Positions 39,845 through 51,420 of a stretch of 64,000 nucleotides of DNA are shown piece by piece. Source of the DNA: Sphagnum magellanicum (Eukaryota > Streptophyta > Sphagnopsida > Sphagnales > Sphagnaceae); the NCBI GenBank assembly GCA_021904315.1, contig CM038910.1, positions 7,812,001 to 7,876,000 of the forward strand, written 5' to 3'. Below the pieces are notes generated by a model, which was not told where the DNA came from, searched no databases, and saw nothing but the letters and a program-made list of their open reading frames with translations. The translations under genes and the position numbers were made by a program. The first letter of the stretch is position 1, and each line of letters starts with the position of its first letter.

Positions 39845-41073
39845 ATGTTGTTAATTGGATCAAGACTTGTAGAAGTATCTTATGTGGATAGGAATTTTTG
39901 AAGAAATAAAATGTGGAGATTATTGTGAATACCATGGTGTAAACTTTATAGTCTTTGGTGAACAATCCCCATAAAGGGAAATCTTTAGGCACGTGTGATG
40001 AACTCCCTTGAGGTGTAGTTCTCACATAAAGATTCAACTTTAGGCGCATGAATGATCCTATCCCAAAATAGCGTAAAGTCTCATGTTGGAAATCGTGTGA
40101 ATGATGAACATTGCAAATGTTGTTTTGCAATATGTTTGATAATCTGCCTATGTGCTAGAAGGGATTAATCGAAAATTAATCTTGATAGTTCCAAACCCCC
40201 TCCTAGGCTACAATACCACACCTTGAGCTTTCATGGGTGTAATGATTTTGTAACCCTTGGCTATTTGGATGAAAAGATGGCATCTTGATTCTCATGACTC
40301 AAGATCATTATGTCCAACAATTGGGTTGAATGCACTAGTTCTCATCGATGGTCTCAACATTCATATGGTCTTTTTCCAAAAGGTTATACACACCCCTCTC
40401 CACTAAAGTGGGGTCCTTTCTTCACCCAAATTTTTTTGTCGTTTCATAACAAAGTTTATATGGAAGCCCATCATTTAATTTTTAATTCATTTATTTGGGG
40501 TCCAACTAAATATTTTTTAAATTAAAATTTGAGTCATTTGATATTGTAAAGGAGGCAAACTTTTTGCTGAAATAACATGTTTTTACAAGGTTTTCTCAAA
40601 AGGATTTCACAAAATAGCAAAAATTGGACACGGAACAAATCTTTGGCCCAATGATGCAATGGACAACTAAGCTTAAGAGGTTTTGATGATAAACATCCAA
40701 ATATTATTTGGAGGCAGTTTTTAAAATTTTAAAATAAATTTTATAATTCTAATTATAATTTTTTCAAAATATATAATTGATTTTAAGGCAACAACTCTTC
40801 CCAAGGATCTTTTTTTGGGGGGGGAATTTTTAAAAATTTCGCCATAAAAGAAGGGGTTTTGAACTGAATTTGCCAAATTTAAGCTAAACACCAATATGAA
40901 GATTTATTTTTTTTACTATCCTACATGTCTTATTGCCAATTAATGTTAAATCCTTTCTAGGTTGCTAACCAATGATGCAAGATCCAAATATTAAAAAACA
41001 GAATTAGTCCATGAAAACAAGTCCAACAAAAATAAACCGTAATATTTTCACCAATTGGGAACAAAACTATTAA

Positions 41074-41372
41074 AAATAAGGGGTGTGTCACAATGTGGCC
41101 TTGCCATTTACATTAAAAAGTATCTTAAGGCAAAAGAAAAATGATCAAGTATTTCACCATGCAAAAATAGAATCTTCAAAAAATCATTTAAAAGAAACCA
41201 AAATATCTCAAGATATTATAACTTTATAACTAATCTCAAGTTTCAAAACAAGCCAAAATATCATCTTGCAAAAATCCTCATATAAAAACAAACCTATTAT
41301 TACTTAGGGGCCAAAATCCCTTAAGCTACCATACTTTATAATGAATCTAAACACAATATCCTTTCCTTGGTA
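41074..41372 (-). repeat. Right arm of the long inverted repeat
   Basis: Inverse of 35825-36316 but with one copy of the 142 bp segment only. Inner end TGTAAATGGCAAGGCC (minus strand) and outer end TACCAAGG are shared by both arms. Confidence 0.85.
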
Positions 41373-41814
41373 GGCAAGGCCAACATACTAAGGCCCTAAT
41401 CATGAGTAGCAAATCATCATTAGCCTATACAAAATTACAAAATTTCATGTGCAGTTTTTTTTTTAATAATTTTTAAATAATTTTTATAAATTATAAATTT
41501 AATTATTTTTTTAATTCAAAATTTTCTCCAAGCAATAATAGCCTAGCAAAGGGGTGACAAACTATTGATGTAATAAAAAAAGAGACCACATTTCCTAAAA
41601 ACCAAAATTTCTCTTGGCTTTTTTTGGGTGAATTCCTTGTGAAGAAAACTAGACATCTCTAATAGAGTTTTTTTTATTTATAATTTTATACTTTTTTGGG
41701 TCACTGCAATACGAAAATAATTTCCACATGGATCCATGGGTTACAAATTATTATAAATAAATCCATAGTGGCTGACACACAAACTGTTATATTATCTTTC
41801 ATATATATATAATA

Positions 41815-42239
41815 GAGTTATCCGTAAAGTAAGAAAAACACAGCACCAGAACCCTGAGTTTGGTCATACACAGGGTGAGATTCAAAACACACCTCCTGCA
41901 AATAATAAGTACATTTAGCATTCAACGGGGGATGAAACTCACAACAAACCATCAATTTTGGTGGTAAACTGAGTTTCATCCTGTCTTTCCTTTTTCATGA
42001 GCGCCTCCTCCACTACTGCTACATATATTTTCACTGCTCCTAACTGTACAACTACTATAATTAGTCTTGTGAATGAAATGCTGAGTATCTATCAGCAGTT
42101 CATACTGAGTTGCAGCATCACATACTGAGCTCAGATTTATTAAAATGTCTTGACTTTGCAGATACCATTGAAAGAGGGGATAGGGGGTGAAAGGAGGCCC
42201 AAAGACAGGGTGAAGACAGGGTTACTTTACGGATAACTC
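41815..42239. mobile_element. MITE with 18 bp perfect terminal inverted repeats and TA duplication
   Basis: Both ends read GAGTTATCCGTAAAGTAA (inverted) and are flanked by TA (41813-41814 and 42240-42241), as for Tc1/mariner-type insertions. It is 425 bp and non-coding. A decayed relative sits at 21508-21700 near the MSRA5-like gene. The perfect ends suggest a rather recent insertion. Confidence 0.9.
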
Positions 42240-42241
42240 TA

Positions 42242-42325
42242 ATATACAATTATTTATTTATTTATTTATTATTATTATTATTTATATTTATATTTATATT
42301 TACTTATTTATTTATATATGTCTAT
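42242..42325. repeat. (TTTA)n/(TTA)n low-complexity tract
   Basis: Simple AT repeats directly after the MITE. Confidence 0.85.
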
Positions 42326-42439
42326 AATCCATCTACCTATGTATCCATGAATATTAAAATTTCAAATATTGATAATTTCATATCATATTTTATTGACTAC
42401 AATATGGTGGTATAATTATCCTATCTCTTTGTGAGTCAT

Positions 42440-42945
42440 AAATTGCACTATCCAAAGTTCCCCGTACAATTCCACACTGACAATGCCACATTACGCACCG
42501 AAAAGGTGCCAACTGTGCCATGTGTTCCGGTCACGATTCTCACCCCTACACGAACGATCGATCCAGGAGAATTGCGTATCTGCCTTTTCCACCCGCCGAT
42601 TCCGCCTTTCCATGCGCCGTTTCCGCAAATTCCGCCATTCAGAATCCAGACCAGGAACAGCCGCACTTACTGACTTATCGGAGTAACTGGGGGGGACCAC
42701 CTCCATAAAATCCGCTTTCCCACTACCACTTTTTTAGCCGCTCGCTTTTCGTGTTACCCTGTGGGAGGCGGGTAATGCCAATCTTTCGAAGTGTGAAACC
42801 GTATGCTTCTAGGCTTGTACAAAGCCCGTCCGTTTCAGACCTTCGCGTAAGTGTGCCACGTAGGATGATGAATGTCCAGTTTGGCCTCTGGACAAGAGAC
42901 CTGGTATGTGTTTCTCCATCCGCAGATGTTTGTGCCAACACTTCT
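42440..42945. other. GC-richer island upstream of the peroxiredoxin gene, unassigned
   Basis: Distinctly GC-richer than the surroundings, with overlapping frames of 60-80 codons on both strands and CG dinucleotides. No protein family recognised and no frame preferred. It may be distal promoter or an old gene fragment. Confidence 0.4.
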
Positions 42946-42950
42946 GTTTT

Positions 42951-43319
42951 TTGTGGCTATTAGTAGCCAAAAAGGCCAATTAGAAATGAAAATTTGTAAA
43001 AAAAAAATTTTGGGGAGATTTTCAGCAGCCAAAAGTCGCCCAGAATTTAAGCAGCATCGCCAGATTTATTCTAAACAATGGTTCAAGTCAGCGTTTTTTT
43101 TTGCTGGTTATATATAGCCAAAAAGAGGTATTACAAATTTAAAATGGCCAGAATCAAGTGTTTTCTGAGATTTTTAGTAGCCAAATTTCTAAATACGGTT
43201 GAAATAGGTAGCCAGAAATATAGAAAATTGTTCTAAATTATTTACTTTCATATTTAGCTTTAGCCAAAAATATGGCTAAATATTCATATGGATAATCAAC
43301 ACTTTTGGCTACACCACAA
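42951..43319. mobile_element. Probable MITE with TAGCCAAAA motifs in the Prx upstream region
   Basis: Left end TTGTGGCTATTAGTAGCCAAAA, right end (inverted) TTGTGGTGTAGCCAAAA, a gapped inverted repeat. The interior repeats TAGCCAAA-type words and GAGATTTT-AGTAGCC. A diverged relative is seen at 60500-60690. No clear target duplication. Confidence 0.55.
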
Positions 43320-43559
43320 GATTGACTCCCCCCCCAGCGGAAAATAACTAAATTAAGAAAATAAATAAATAAACAAATAAATAAATTGGGTCCGACTCAG
43401 CGCATCCCTATTTCGTGTCCCTGTCAGCGCAGACGTGGATCCCAGTCCTTTGTAGATGCGGGGAACGGGTAGGTTACCCGCGCGCGGGGGAGGGGGACCC
43501 ACATGGAAAGAGGTGTACGATTTGGAACCCGGCTAGAACACCACACTGAGAAAGCTCGT

Positions 43560-43632
43560 TCTTCTTGTTGTTGTCGTTGCTGTTGTCGTGCTCGTCGTGC
43601 TCGTCGTCCTCGTCGCGCTCGTGTTTTTTTTT
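43560..43632 (+). repeat. GTT/GTC/CTC trinucleotide-like tract in the Prx leader
   Basis: Imperfect TTGTTG-TCGTGC-TCGTCG repeats followed by a T12 run, probably in the 5' UTR about 150-220 bases before the start codon. Confidence 0.7.
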
Positions 43633-43779
43633 TTTTCTTCTGGATTTTTGTGTTTGTGAGTTGTTTTGTGTGCAGCAAGTCGGGAGAGAAGAGGGCGAGC
43701 GAGAACTTAATCGGGTTTTTTTTGGGTCGGAGACTGAACTCGAGGAGGTGTTTTGCAAACAAGCACAGAGTTTGAAGCC

Positions 43780-44448
43780 ATGGCATTGAAATTGGGTGAT
43801 ACGGTTCCGGATTTCACCGCGGACTCCACAGAAGGACCGATCGAGTTCTACAAGTACATCGAAGGCTCATGGGCGATTCTGTTCTCGCATCCCAACGACT
43901 TCACCCCGGTGTGTACCACGGAGCTAGGAGCAGTCGGGAACTTCTTGCCGGAGTTCGAGAAGCGAGGAGTGAAGGTCATCGCACTAAGCTGCAATGATGT
44001 GGTGTCACACAAGGGATGGATCGGCGACATCGAGAGCTACACACCTGGTGCTAAAGTGGGATACCCGATCCTGGCTGATCCGACACGCGAGCTGGCCGTG
44101 AAGTTTGGGATGCTGGACCCAGACGAAATTGACTCCAAGGGTATTCCCTTGACGGCAAGAGCTGTTTTCATTATCGGTCCTGACAAGAAACTCAAGCTTT
44201 CCATTTTGTACCCTGCCACCACTGGACGCAACTTCCATGAGGTTCTGAGAGTCATCGATTCTCTGCAGCTCACGGCCAACTTCAGCGTGGCTACTCCTGT
44301 CAACTGGAACGTGGGAGACAAGTGCATGGTCATCCCTTCCCTCTCCAACGAGGCTGCCACTCTCAAGTTCCCCAAGGGTTTTGAGACTGTGGAAGTGCCG
44401 TCTGGCAGATCCTACATTCGTCTCACCCCTCAGCCCAACGTGGATTGA
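43780..44448 (+). CDS. PER1: 1-Cys peroxiredoxin (Prx6-type), intronless
   Basis: Single uninterrupted frame of 222 residues, full length for the family. It reduces hydrogen peroxide and organic hydroperoxides with one peroxidatic cysteine; plant members are known from seeds, spores and desiccation-tolerant tissue, in nucleus and cytosol. The catalytic site is PNDFTPVC, with P38, T42 and C45, plus the supporting R127. Other Prx6-type landmarks are CNDVVSHKGWIGDI (71-84), YPILADPTRELAVKFGMLDP (95-114) and YPATTGRNFHEVLRVIDSLQ (144-163). C71 and C182 are not resolving cysteines. The C-terminal arm is present, but the lysine-rich nuclear signal of seed-type members is not seen. I chose the ATG at 43780 because the family begins there; an in-frame upstream extension (from 43753) has no homology. 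No intron is needed. Confidence 0.97.
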   Translation: MALKLGDTVPDFTADSTEGPIEFYKYIEGSWAILFSHPNDFTPVCTTELGAVGNFLPEFEKRGVKVIALSCNDVVSHKGWIGDIESYTPGAKVGYPILADPTRELAVKFGMLDPDEIDSKGIPLTARAVFIIGPDKKLKLSILYPATTGRNFHEVLRVIDSLQLTANFSVATPVNWNVGDKCMVIPSLSNEAATLKFPKGFETVEVPSGRSYIRLTPQPNVD

Positions 44449-46500
44449 GAGTGTTTGTCCACTACACCCCAAAGTGATGTCGGAGTTGGCATCTTGCATT
44501 TTCTGTCGATCTTTGTAGCTAATTCCGAGTTTTTTCTTGCGCCAGAATGCAAAACCATGCACTTCTTCTTCTATACATGATAGCTCTTATTCCTAATGCG
44601 TTCCATGTAACTGTCCACGTGTGTGTATAGAGTAAAAAGTTGTTCCTGTTCAATCCCCCTTCTACAGTGCATTTTCTTGGCTCTTGTAGCACTGCACAAA
44701 GTCTTTCCTTATGCACAGCATGAGCACATCCCTCGAATATCAGATTGAATACAGGAGTGTTTGGATTCATTTTGAGGCAATTTGTGAAACATGTATTCTG
44801 TGGCAACTACACATCTGGCTTCAAAGGTATGCTTTGTGAATTATCTCTGGGTCACAATCCCTTTGTCAATTGAGGCCTTGTACATCTGCTCCATCTGTTT
44901 GGGGGTGATTTTGTGTTTCACCCATAGTTGTGCACTCCACCTACCTTGCTGCAGGAAAGGGGCCATGACACACAATCTGTGGGTGAAATGTGCAATCACT
45001 ACATAGTATGAACTCGACTGCAAAGCTTTGGTGATGTCCCTTCTGATTCTTGAGTGCTATCTGACATCATGACTGATTGTCTTCTTCCAGTTGCTTCAGA
45101 AAATGCAACAGACACTCTCCCAAGACACAGAACTCAGGACACAGATTGTTTGCCCAAAAATTTGAGCAGATTTCTATGTACAGCGTTGGTACCTTGCTGA
45201 TGAAGTCAGTGGGCAGTGATGGCAGTGGCTATCTCACTGCCCATTCATGAAGAAGGTGACAGTCAATCACCATTCATGATGCACTGTAACAATCAGATAT
45301 TTTGTAGGTGAGGCTCATAATGCTATTACTGCATGTGATTCTTGTTGTCTTTTTTTTGTGTTTTTGGGTTTAGCTGGAACTGACACTACAGTTCAAAGTG
45401 TTGTTTGTGGAGTTTTCTCATCAATCTCATATGTAATCTCTTTCTCCAATGCAAATGTATCTTCTGATGCACGGGCTTATATGTTGTGCACATTAGTTGC
45501 AGATTGGTTACAAGCTTGCGCAACCTTGTCCTGGTAAGCTGTTGTGATGGAAACTGTTTCTTATGTTTGTGTCTAATGTAGATTATGACTGAATCAGCTT
45601 TATACTGCCCAGGTGAGTCTTGCTCTGTTCTTGCATGCTGAGACCCCCAATCCATCAAACCTCAAAAACCTCTGCAAGAACTTGCAAAAACTCTGAATCC
45701 TTAGTCATGCAGCTGCAAACATTTCACATCTGAACCTGAAAGCTGTAATTGTAGCTGGTGTGATATGGGAAGTGCAACAGGAAGTTTCACCAGACTAAAT
45801 AAGAGATTGGCCCAACAGGAAGCTGCTTTGAATCCTGAGTGCCCTGATGAATGCTGGAATCACTGTCAGAAGAAGCACAAGCAGTGCCGTTGGAATTGTA
45901 AGTGACTTGATCCACCTCCTCCTCTTCTTCTTCATCTTCTTTGAGCTCACATCTGGACTTCATCAAAGACGAAGGTAGCCCAAGTTCAGCTGCTATTTCC
46001 CTGCTCCATTTTTTCTGTCAGTTTGAGCTTCCATCTCAGTCTGATCTGTGGCAGATTGGTAGGCTCTTCACCAATGCCAGAGATGAGAATAACAAAGCAC
46101 AGTGCTGTGATGGCTACCAGCATCATGTGGCTTTTATTGGCTGCATTCACATCAGTACACCAAACACAACACCTGTGCATATGCAAACATATAGCTTACT
46201 GGTCATATCTGTGCTCACACACAATAATGGTTCTCCATTTTGCTGTGAAGCACAGAGCACAAATTTAGGTTCTGAGATCTGAGATTGAGTTTCCAGCTGC
46301 TATTTCCCTGTTCCATTTTTTCTTTCAGTTAAAAAGGTTTAGCAGAACTCCCATTTTGAGATCGCCCAGAGAGATTCTGAGATTCACCTCCTCTTCCTCT
46401 CAACAGAAGTTCAATGCAAATGTTATCATCCGCAGTTCTTGGGGATTGCAAAGGCTTTGCCCTGAACATAGCTGCTGGTTAGGTGAATAGACTGGTACCC
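44449..46500. other. Downstream flank of Prx, gene-like composition, no gene assigned
   Basis: The first ~350 bases are probably 3' UTR. From 44800 to 46500 the GC content stays higher than in repeat DNA. A 35 bp sequence ending in a pyrimidine tract plus CAG occurs at 45987-46021 and, with two changes, at 46294-46328. A short frame near 45610-45690 (LALFLHAETPNPSNL) is reminiscent of one at 24548-24590 (MALYAETPDPHSL). No family recognised. Confidence 0.4.
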
Positions 46501-47859
46501 TTAACCCTTTGAAGGTGTATTTGAATGTGTCTAGACTCAACACACCATTTGTTGAATGTAAGCTTGTTGATTGTCTCCTCTTTCTACATTTTTCTCATTT
46601 TCTCCTCTCTAATTTTTCTATCTTTCATCCTCTTTTGTACATTCTTTTTTTTTTTTCCTATTTCTTCTTTGTTTCAAGTTTGTGCATTGATTGAGCTCTT
46701 TGAAGATTTTTAGAATCTTGTCATCATTCAAGCTCTTTAGAGATCCACCATTATGTAGTCATCATTCTAGAGCTTTGGAAATCCTATACTATCTAAATTT
46801 TGGGTGTCATTCAAGCAAGCTCTTCGGAGATCCTTCAATGTCCCATTGCACTTGAGTTCCTTCCTTCTATTTTACTTATGCATTGCATGCTTCTCGTTGT
46901 CATAATTTTTGTTTTGTATGATGTTAATTGTTTATGCTTATTTTCTAGGTTGTCAAAATTGGACCTAAAAACAAGCTATTTGTCTAGAGAATTGATTTCA
47001 AATGAACACCCTTTATCATTGTTTATTATCGTTGTTGTTTGTTACCTTTCTTGCCAAACTTGAATTGTGTGCATCCATTGCAAGCAATTCGAGTGAAACT
47101 TTGTTGTGCTTGCAAGAAGGAAATAATGCAAGTGTTAGAATAAGGTGTCAAGATCGTAAAAATGCAAAGGTTGTAGCATGCTTTCATAAACATGAAGGTC
47201 GTTGCATGCTTGTAGAAACACAAAGATTGTAACATGCTTACATAAACACAAAAGTTGCACCATGCTTGTAGAATTGTGAAGGTGTGAAAAGGAGGGGCCA
47301 ATGGAAACATTGAAAATTAAATACTTATCAGTAGTTTTTTGTCGTGATAATTTGTTGATGTTGATAATCATCGGAATCTTCAATTTGTGAAGATTTTTAA
47401 ATATGGGGTGGTGGATAAGTTCACAATAGAATGACCTATTACTTATTTTTTCACGTTCTAAAGTGATAATAGAATGACCTATTATAGATGTAACCATTAC
47501 TTTGTTTTTCACATTTTAAAGTGATAAGTCAAGTCAATGTTGAAAATGTGTCTTACATTTATACAAAAATGTTTTTAATATGCTATTGGGAACATTTGGT
47601 TAAGTCTAAAATGAATTCAATGAATGTAGAACACCAAATTTAAGCATTTAATAAATAGTGTAACCAATGTTTTTGCTATTTAAAAGACCCCAAAATTGAT
47701 TTGAATTCATTTGAAAATGACATATATATGGGGGAAAAAATTATATCTAAGTTTATATTATCGTAAACTACACCATCTTATTGGTCACAATTTTTTTTGC
47801 TGACTTGTAAAAAAAATTAAATGATTTTTTTCGACAATCCAATCCAATTCTAACACATT
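46501..47859. other. AT-rich intergenic DNA
   Basis: No gene recognised; pyrimidine-rich tract at 46570-46680. The 87-codon frame at 46800-47063 has no recognisable motif. Confidence 0.5.
47166..47290. repeat. About four tandem copies of a ~29 bp unit
   Basis: Units like AAAGGTTGTAGCATGCTT followed by ATAAACAC recur head to tail with moderate divergence. Confidence 0.75.
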
Positions 47860-48004
47860 CACTACTACAAAATATGCATGTAGTTCATTAGTCCATGTTC
47901 AATAGACTATTAAAATCTATTGTCCATGTTTAATCAAATCCAATGAATTCACTCAAAATCTAATGAAATCACATAGTGAATAGGGGACACATTTTGTTGT
48001 AATG
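47860..48004. mobile_element. 145 bp CACTA-like MITE, deletion derivative of the 10454 family
   Basis: Ends CACTACTACAAAATATG and (inverted) CATTACAACAAAATGTG, with 3 bp duplications ATT (47857-47859 and 48005-48007). Its left part matches the right end of the 10454-12614 element (GTAGTTCA-TA) and its right part matches that element's left end (CATTAGATTTTGAGTGAATT). It therefore represents the two termini joined with the interior lost, lying in inverse orientation. Confidence 0.88.
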
Positions 48005-48007
48005 ATT

Positions 48008-48799
48008 GTTTAATTAATTAATTCATATTTGATTTTAAACAGAACACTACAAAGTTCAATGTGAATTGTTTGATTCTGAACTTACCTTTGTTTATCTCTA
48101 GTTATTATGCACATATTATAGTCCAATTATTAATGAACCACATAAGCATGCCACATAAAATACTTATCAATTAGTGGACATCTAATATGAACTATTTTAA
48201 ATTATTTTCACATTACAAATGACTTTACTCATATGTGTGAAATTTTAAGTGGAATTTTTTTGTTCATAACTAAAATTAAGTTAGTGGCAACATTATTGCC
48301 TAACATCAATCGAATTATTAAGTTGGCAATTTGTCACAAAACTTAATGTCATGGTGAACACTAGTTTTATTAACATTTTCCTTGTCTATTTAAACATGGC
48401 ATATACTAACTAATAACACACAAATTAACATCGCATCACCAATTTTTTCCATATCATATTCACACCATTGATCATTATTATTGTGTAACTTTATATAAAT
48501 ATAACTTGTTTGTTTGCACATTGTTCAATTTTTTATTTTTGCATTTTGAAATGTAGTTCTTATGTGCACAATTTTTTTCCCCCTTTTCATCATGGATCAT
48601 TGTCCAAGCTATGAAGAATTTGTCATATGCACATGTTACAAAATGCTTTGAAAGGTCTGTGTGGATATCCTTCATTTTTCCTTCTTGAATTTAATGTAGA
48701 GATTGATGTTGCATATGTGTAACTTGTAGCAACAAATTATCATGCAATGCAATTGTAATTATTGGCACTAACCTTGGAAATTGGCTAAAATCAAGGAGT
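48008..48799. other. AT-rich DNA, no gene seen
   Basis: May contain the left end of the PIF/Harbinger relic that follows, but no terminal repeat was identified. Confidence 0.45.
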
Positions 48800-50690
48800 A
48801 TGACATGGTTTCTTCATTTCATTCCTTAAGAATATGACAATGATTGTTGGCTACAAAAATTTCACATGACCAAGGGTAACAAGTTTAAATCATACATTGA
48901 AAAGCAAGATACTAAATGCCATGTGGCTATCCTTATTGAAATTCAAGTAGCACGGACCCATTATAAACTTACACAAGAATCCAAGTTGTTAACTATAACA
49001 AACTCTTTGCAATTGGCAAATCAACTATGTCATTAGTAATCAAAGAAGTGGTTTGAAATCTTATGTGCGCATTGGGGGGAAGTTGTATTACAAAATTATG
49101 TGAGGCAAAATAGGAGGTCCATATATTGGTTGTTGAGTTTTAAATTATAATTCAATTTTTTGTATAATAAGATTATGTTCATTCTCAAAATATAAACATA
49201 GAGTATGCATAAGTAATAATAATTAAGGAAATTTTAAAAAATAGAACACATGTACAAGATATTTATAACATGTATTAGTTTTTAGTGGGTTCAATTAATA
49301 GATTGGAAGGGTGTAATTTATGTTGAAGGTTTAAAAAATAAAAAACAACATCAACAAAGTGATATACACTTTGGTTAGGACAAGAAGTTGATGAAGACCT
49401 AGAAATAACAACTTGATGGTCCCCTTGGGTTGCAATGCACACTTTGTTTACGTTGATTTTGGAATTCGAAAGTGTTATTTTTTTCTTTATATATATATTT
49501 TCCCATAGAAACAAACTATACGTACTTGTTTGTAATGCCTTTGTGGGTGCCATGCATGGTTTTCATCATTTGAAATGTGATTTGATATTGAAATGTTTGT
49601 TGATGTGTTTTAAACATAAATTTGAGTTTTTCAAACATGACTTTTTTTTCATCATATGCAATCACTTTACTTCTTTCATCACTTTCATGCCTTCAACTAA
49701 ATCTAAACAATCAAACAAATATATGGTACCAAAATTCAATGCAAACATAAAGTTTTAATTAATTTTAATGTGATTTAAAATTGTGAATATGAAAAATATT
49801 AAATAATAATAGGTTGGAAAAAAAATTCCCTCACACAATACCCCCCACCCCCAAGATTTGAACTACCCTACTACCTTTGTAGTTTTGACATTAATTATAT
49901 ATTTTTGAGAAATGTTGAAATTTTCAATTTTTATTTCTTTTGATTAAAAAAATTTTGTGAAAGAAAATATTGAATCTTCAAAAAATTCTATTTGTTGAAA
50001 TGGAAATCTCAAATTTAATTAACTTTCACAACCATGTGTTGAAGCTACTAAAATACTATAATATAAACATAATTTTTAAGCAAGAGATTTCTTAGCCTAC
50101 AAGTTGTAGAATGGTAGTTCTCCTAGAAAGTTTCAAATCTTGGTGCGGTTTACTAAATGTTCATTGAACAATAGACAATACTCACATCATAATTGCAAAG
50201 CCAACTAGGCTTTTCACTAAAGATTATTATTGCCATAAAATAGGAGGTTACAATATGGTTGCATAAGTAACAATGGCCACACAAAAAAGTTCATTGACCT
50301 TTGTATGTTGATATGGTAGAAAGTACAAACAACTCTCAAATCTTGTGTCTTTTTCAATTGTACAAGAAAACACAATATCAAGGTGTACATGATTTCAATA
50401 TAGGCTTTCAAGATGGTATTCCTCCATACCTTCTTGGAGATAAGGGGTATCCTTGCATATCATGGATTATGACCCCTTTTAAGGTTGGAAATCACACTAT
50501 TTTGAGGTGAAACATAAGTGCGGTAGGTCCACTATCCAAAACAACTTTAAAATTATGAAAAAAAAGCATTTCAATAAATGCCTCACACAATTGAACTACA
50601 TGTTGTGCTTGATGTGTTGGTGTGTTGTTTTTTACTACACAACTTCATCCATGGTCAAAAGCCCATTGAGATTGAACAACTCATATCATC
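48800..50690 (+). pseudogene. PIF/Harbinger DDE transposase relic
   Basis: Three separated parts fit the DDE_Tnp_4 family. At 48800-49040 there is the N-terminal region (CWLQKFHMTKGNKFK, then a helix-turn-helix-like stretch ending STMSLVIKEVV). At 50370-50490 there is IPPYLLGDKGYP...WIMTPF, whose GDKGYP carries the second catalytic Asp (codon 50439-50441). At 50507-50690 a frame-shifted C-terminal part has features of the family's helical end around the third catalytic residue. The middle (49050-50300) is poorly preserved. The nuclease would cut and paste the element with 3 bp TWA-type duplications. It is broken by several stops and shifts; no terminal repeats were found. Confidence 0.78.
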
Positions 50691-51039
50691 GAAAATGTAA
50701 AACTATCAAAACGTATAAAACATGCATTTGAGGAAATAAAAAAACAATGTAGGAATTGATTTCCAAGAAATGTCAAATTTGAAGGTCATGAAAGGTTTGA
50801 ACATCATTGTGTAATGCAGTAGCATGTTATTTGGACATTAGCACAATTTGGCAAGAATTATTACAAAAACATGTGTTTTTCACTATGAATGATTATATAA
50901 AAAATAATCAATTGGATCATGGTAGTAACAACTAAGAGATGAAATTTTTCATCAATATGGTTAGATGTTATCTTCTAAATTGATTTTTTTGTAGAGGTTT
51001 CATTGACATATTATGGGTAGAAGAAGTTGTTGTGGTCAA

Positions 51040-51420
51040 AACAGTTCAAAATGTCCAATTTGACTACCCTATTTGTTTTGATTAAAAATTTGATAAAATT
51101 AACTGAAGGCCGATGGTTGTTAAAGTAATTATTAAAAATTGGTTCAATTGATTAAAATGATGTTTTTGAATATTGGTCATGTGACAAATAGTAAAATATG
51201 ACCCAAAAACGAACAATTATAGTAAAACAAGACAAAAGTGTAGTTAAATGAAACATGGAGTCAAATAAGACATGTGGGCAAGTAAGACAAAACATGAACA
51301 TTTCTAGTAAAATATTAAAGGACATGAATGTAGTAAAATGAAATATGCAGTCAAATAGGACACGTAGTCGTAAAATTTGAAAATATATATATTACATAAA
51401 TACTTATAGGTTGTGGGTAA
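51040..51420. repeat. Loose repeats of an AGTCAAATAGGACA-type word
   Basis: Phrases such as AGTCAAATAAGACATGTGGG and AGTCAAATAGGACACGTAG recur with TAGTAAAAT-type spacers. Confidence 0.5.

Larger units (their letters stand above)
36317..41073. other. Interior between the inverted-repeat arms, no gene seen
   Basis: 4.8 kb of AT-rich DNA without a recognisable protein. It contains a ~97 bp duplication with (CATT)5, a 160 bp tandem duplication and a probable copia LTR, listed separately. The 81-codon frame at 39049-39294 has no domain I recognise. Confidence 0.5.

Noticed and set aside
42431-42706. Cluster of 60-80 codon frames on both strands
   Set aside because: All frames are open together because of base composition; none has motifs or splice-supported continuation.
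43424-43786. Overlapping frames on both strands upstream of the peroxiredoxin start
   Set aside because: They come from triplet-like repeats in the 5' UTR; low-complexity Arg/Gln or Ser/Cys proteins without homology.
44005-44562. 185-codon frame on the minus strand
   Set aside because: It is antisense to the peroxiredoxin coding sequence and reflects its codon bias; no independent homology.
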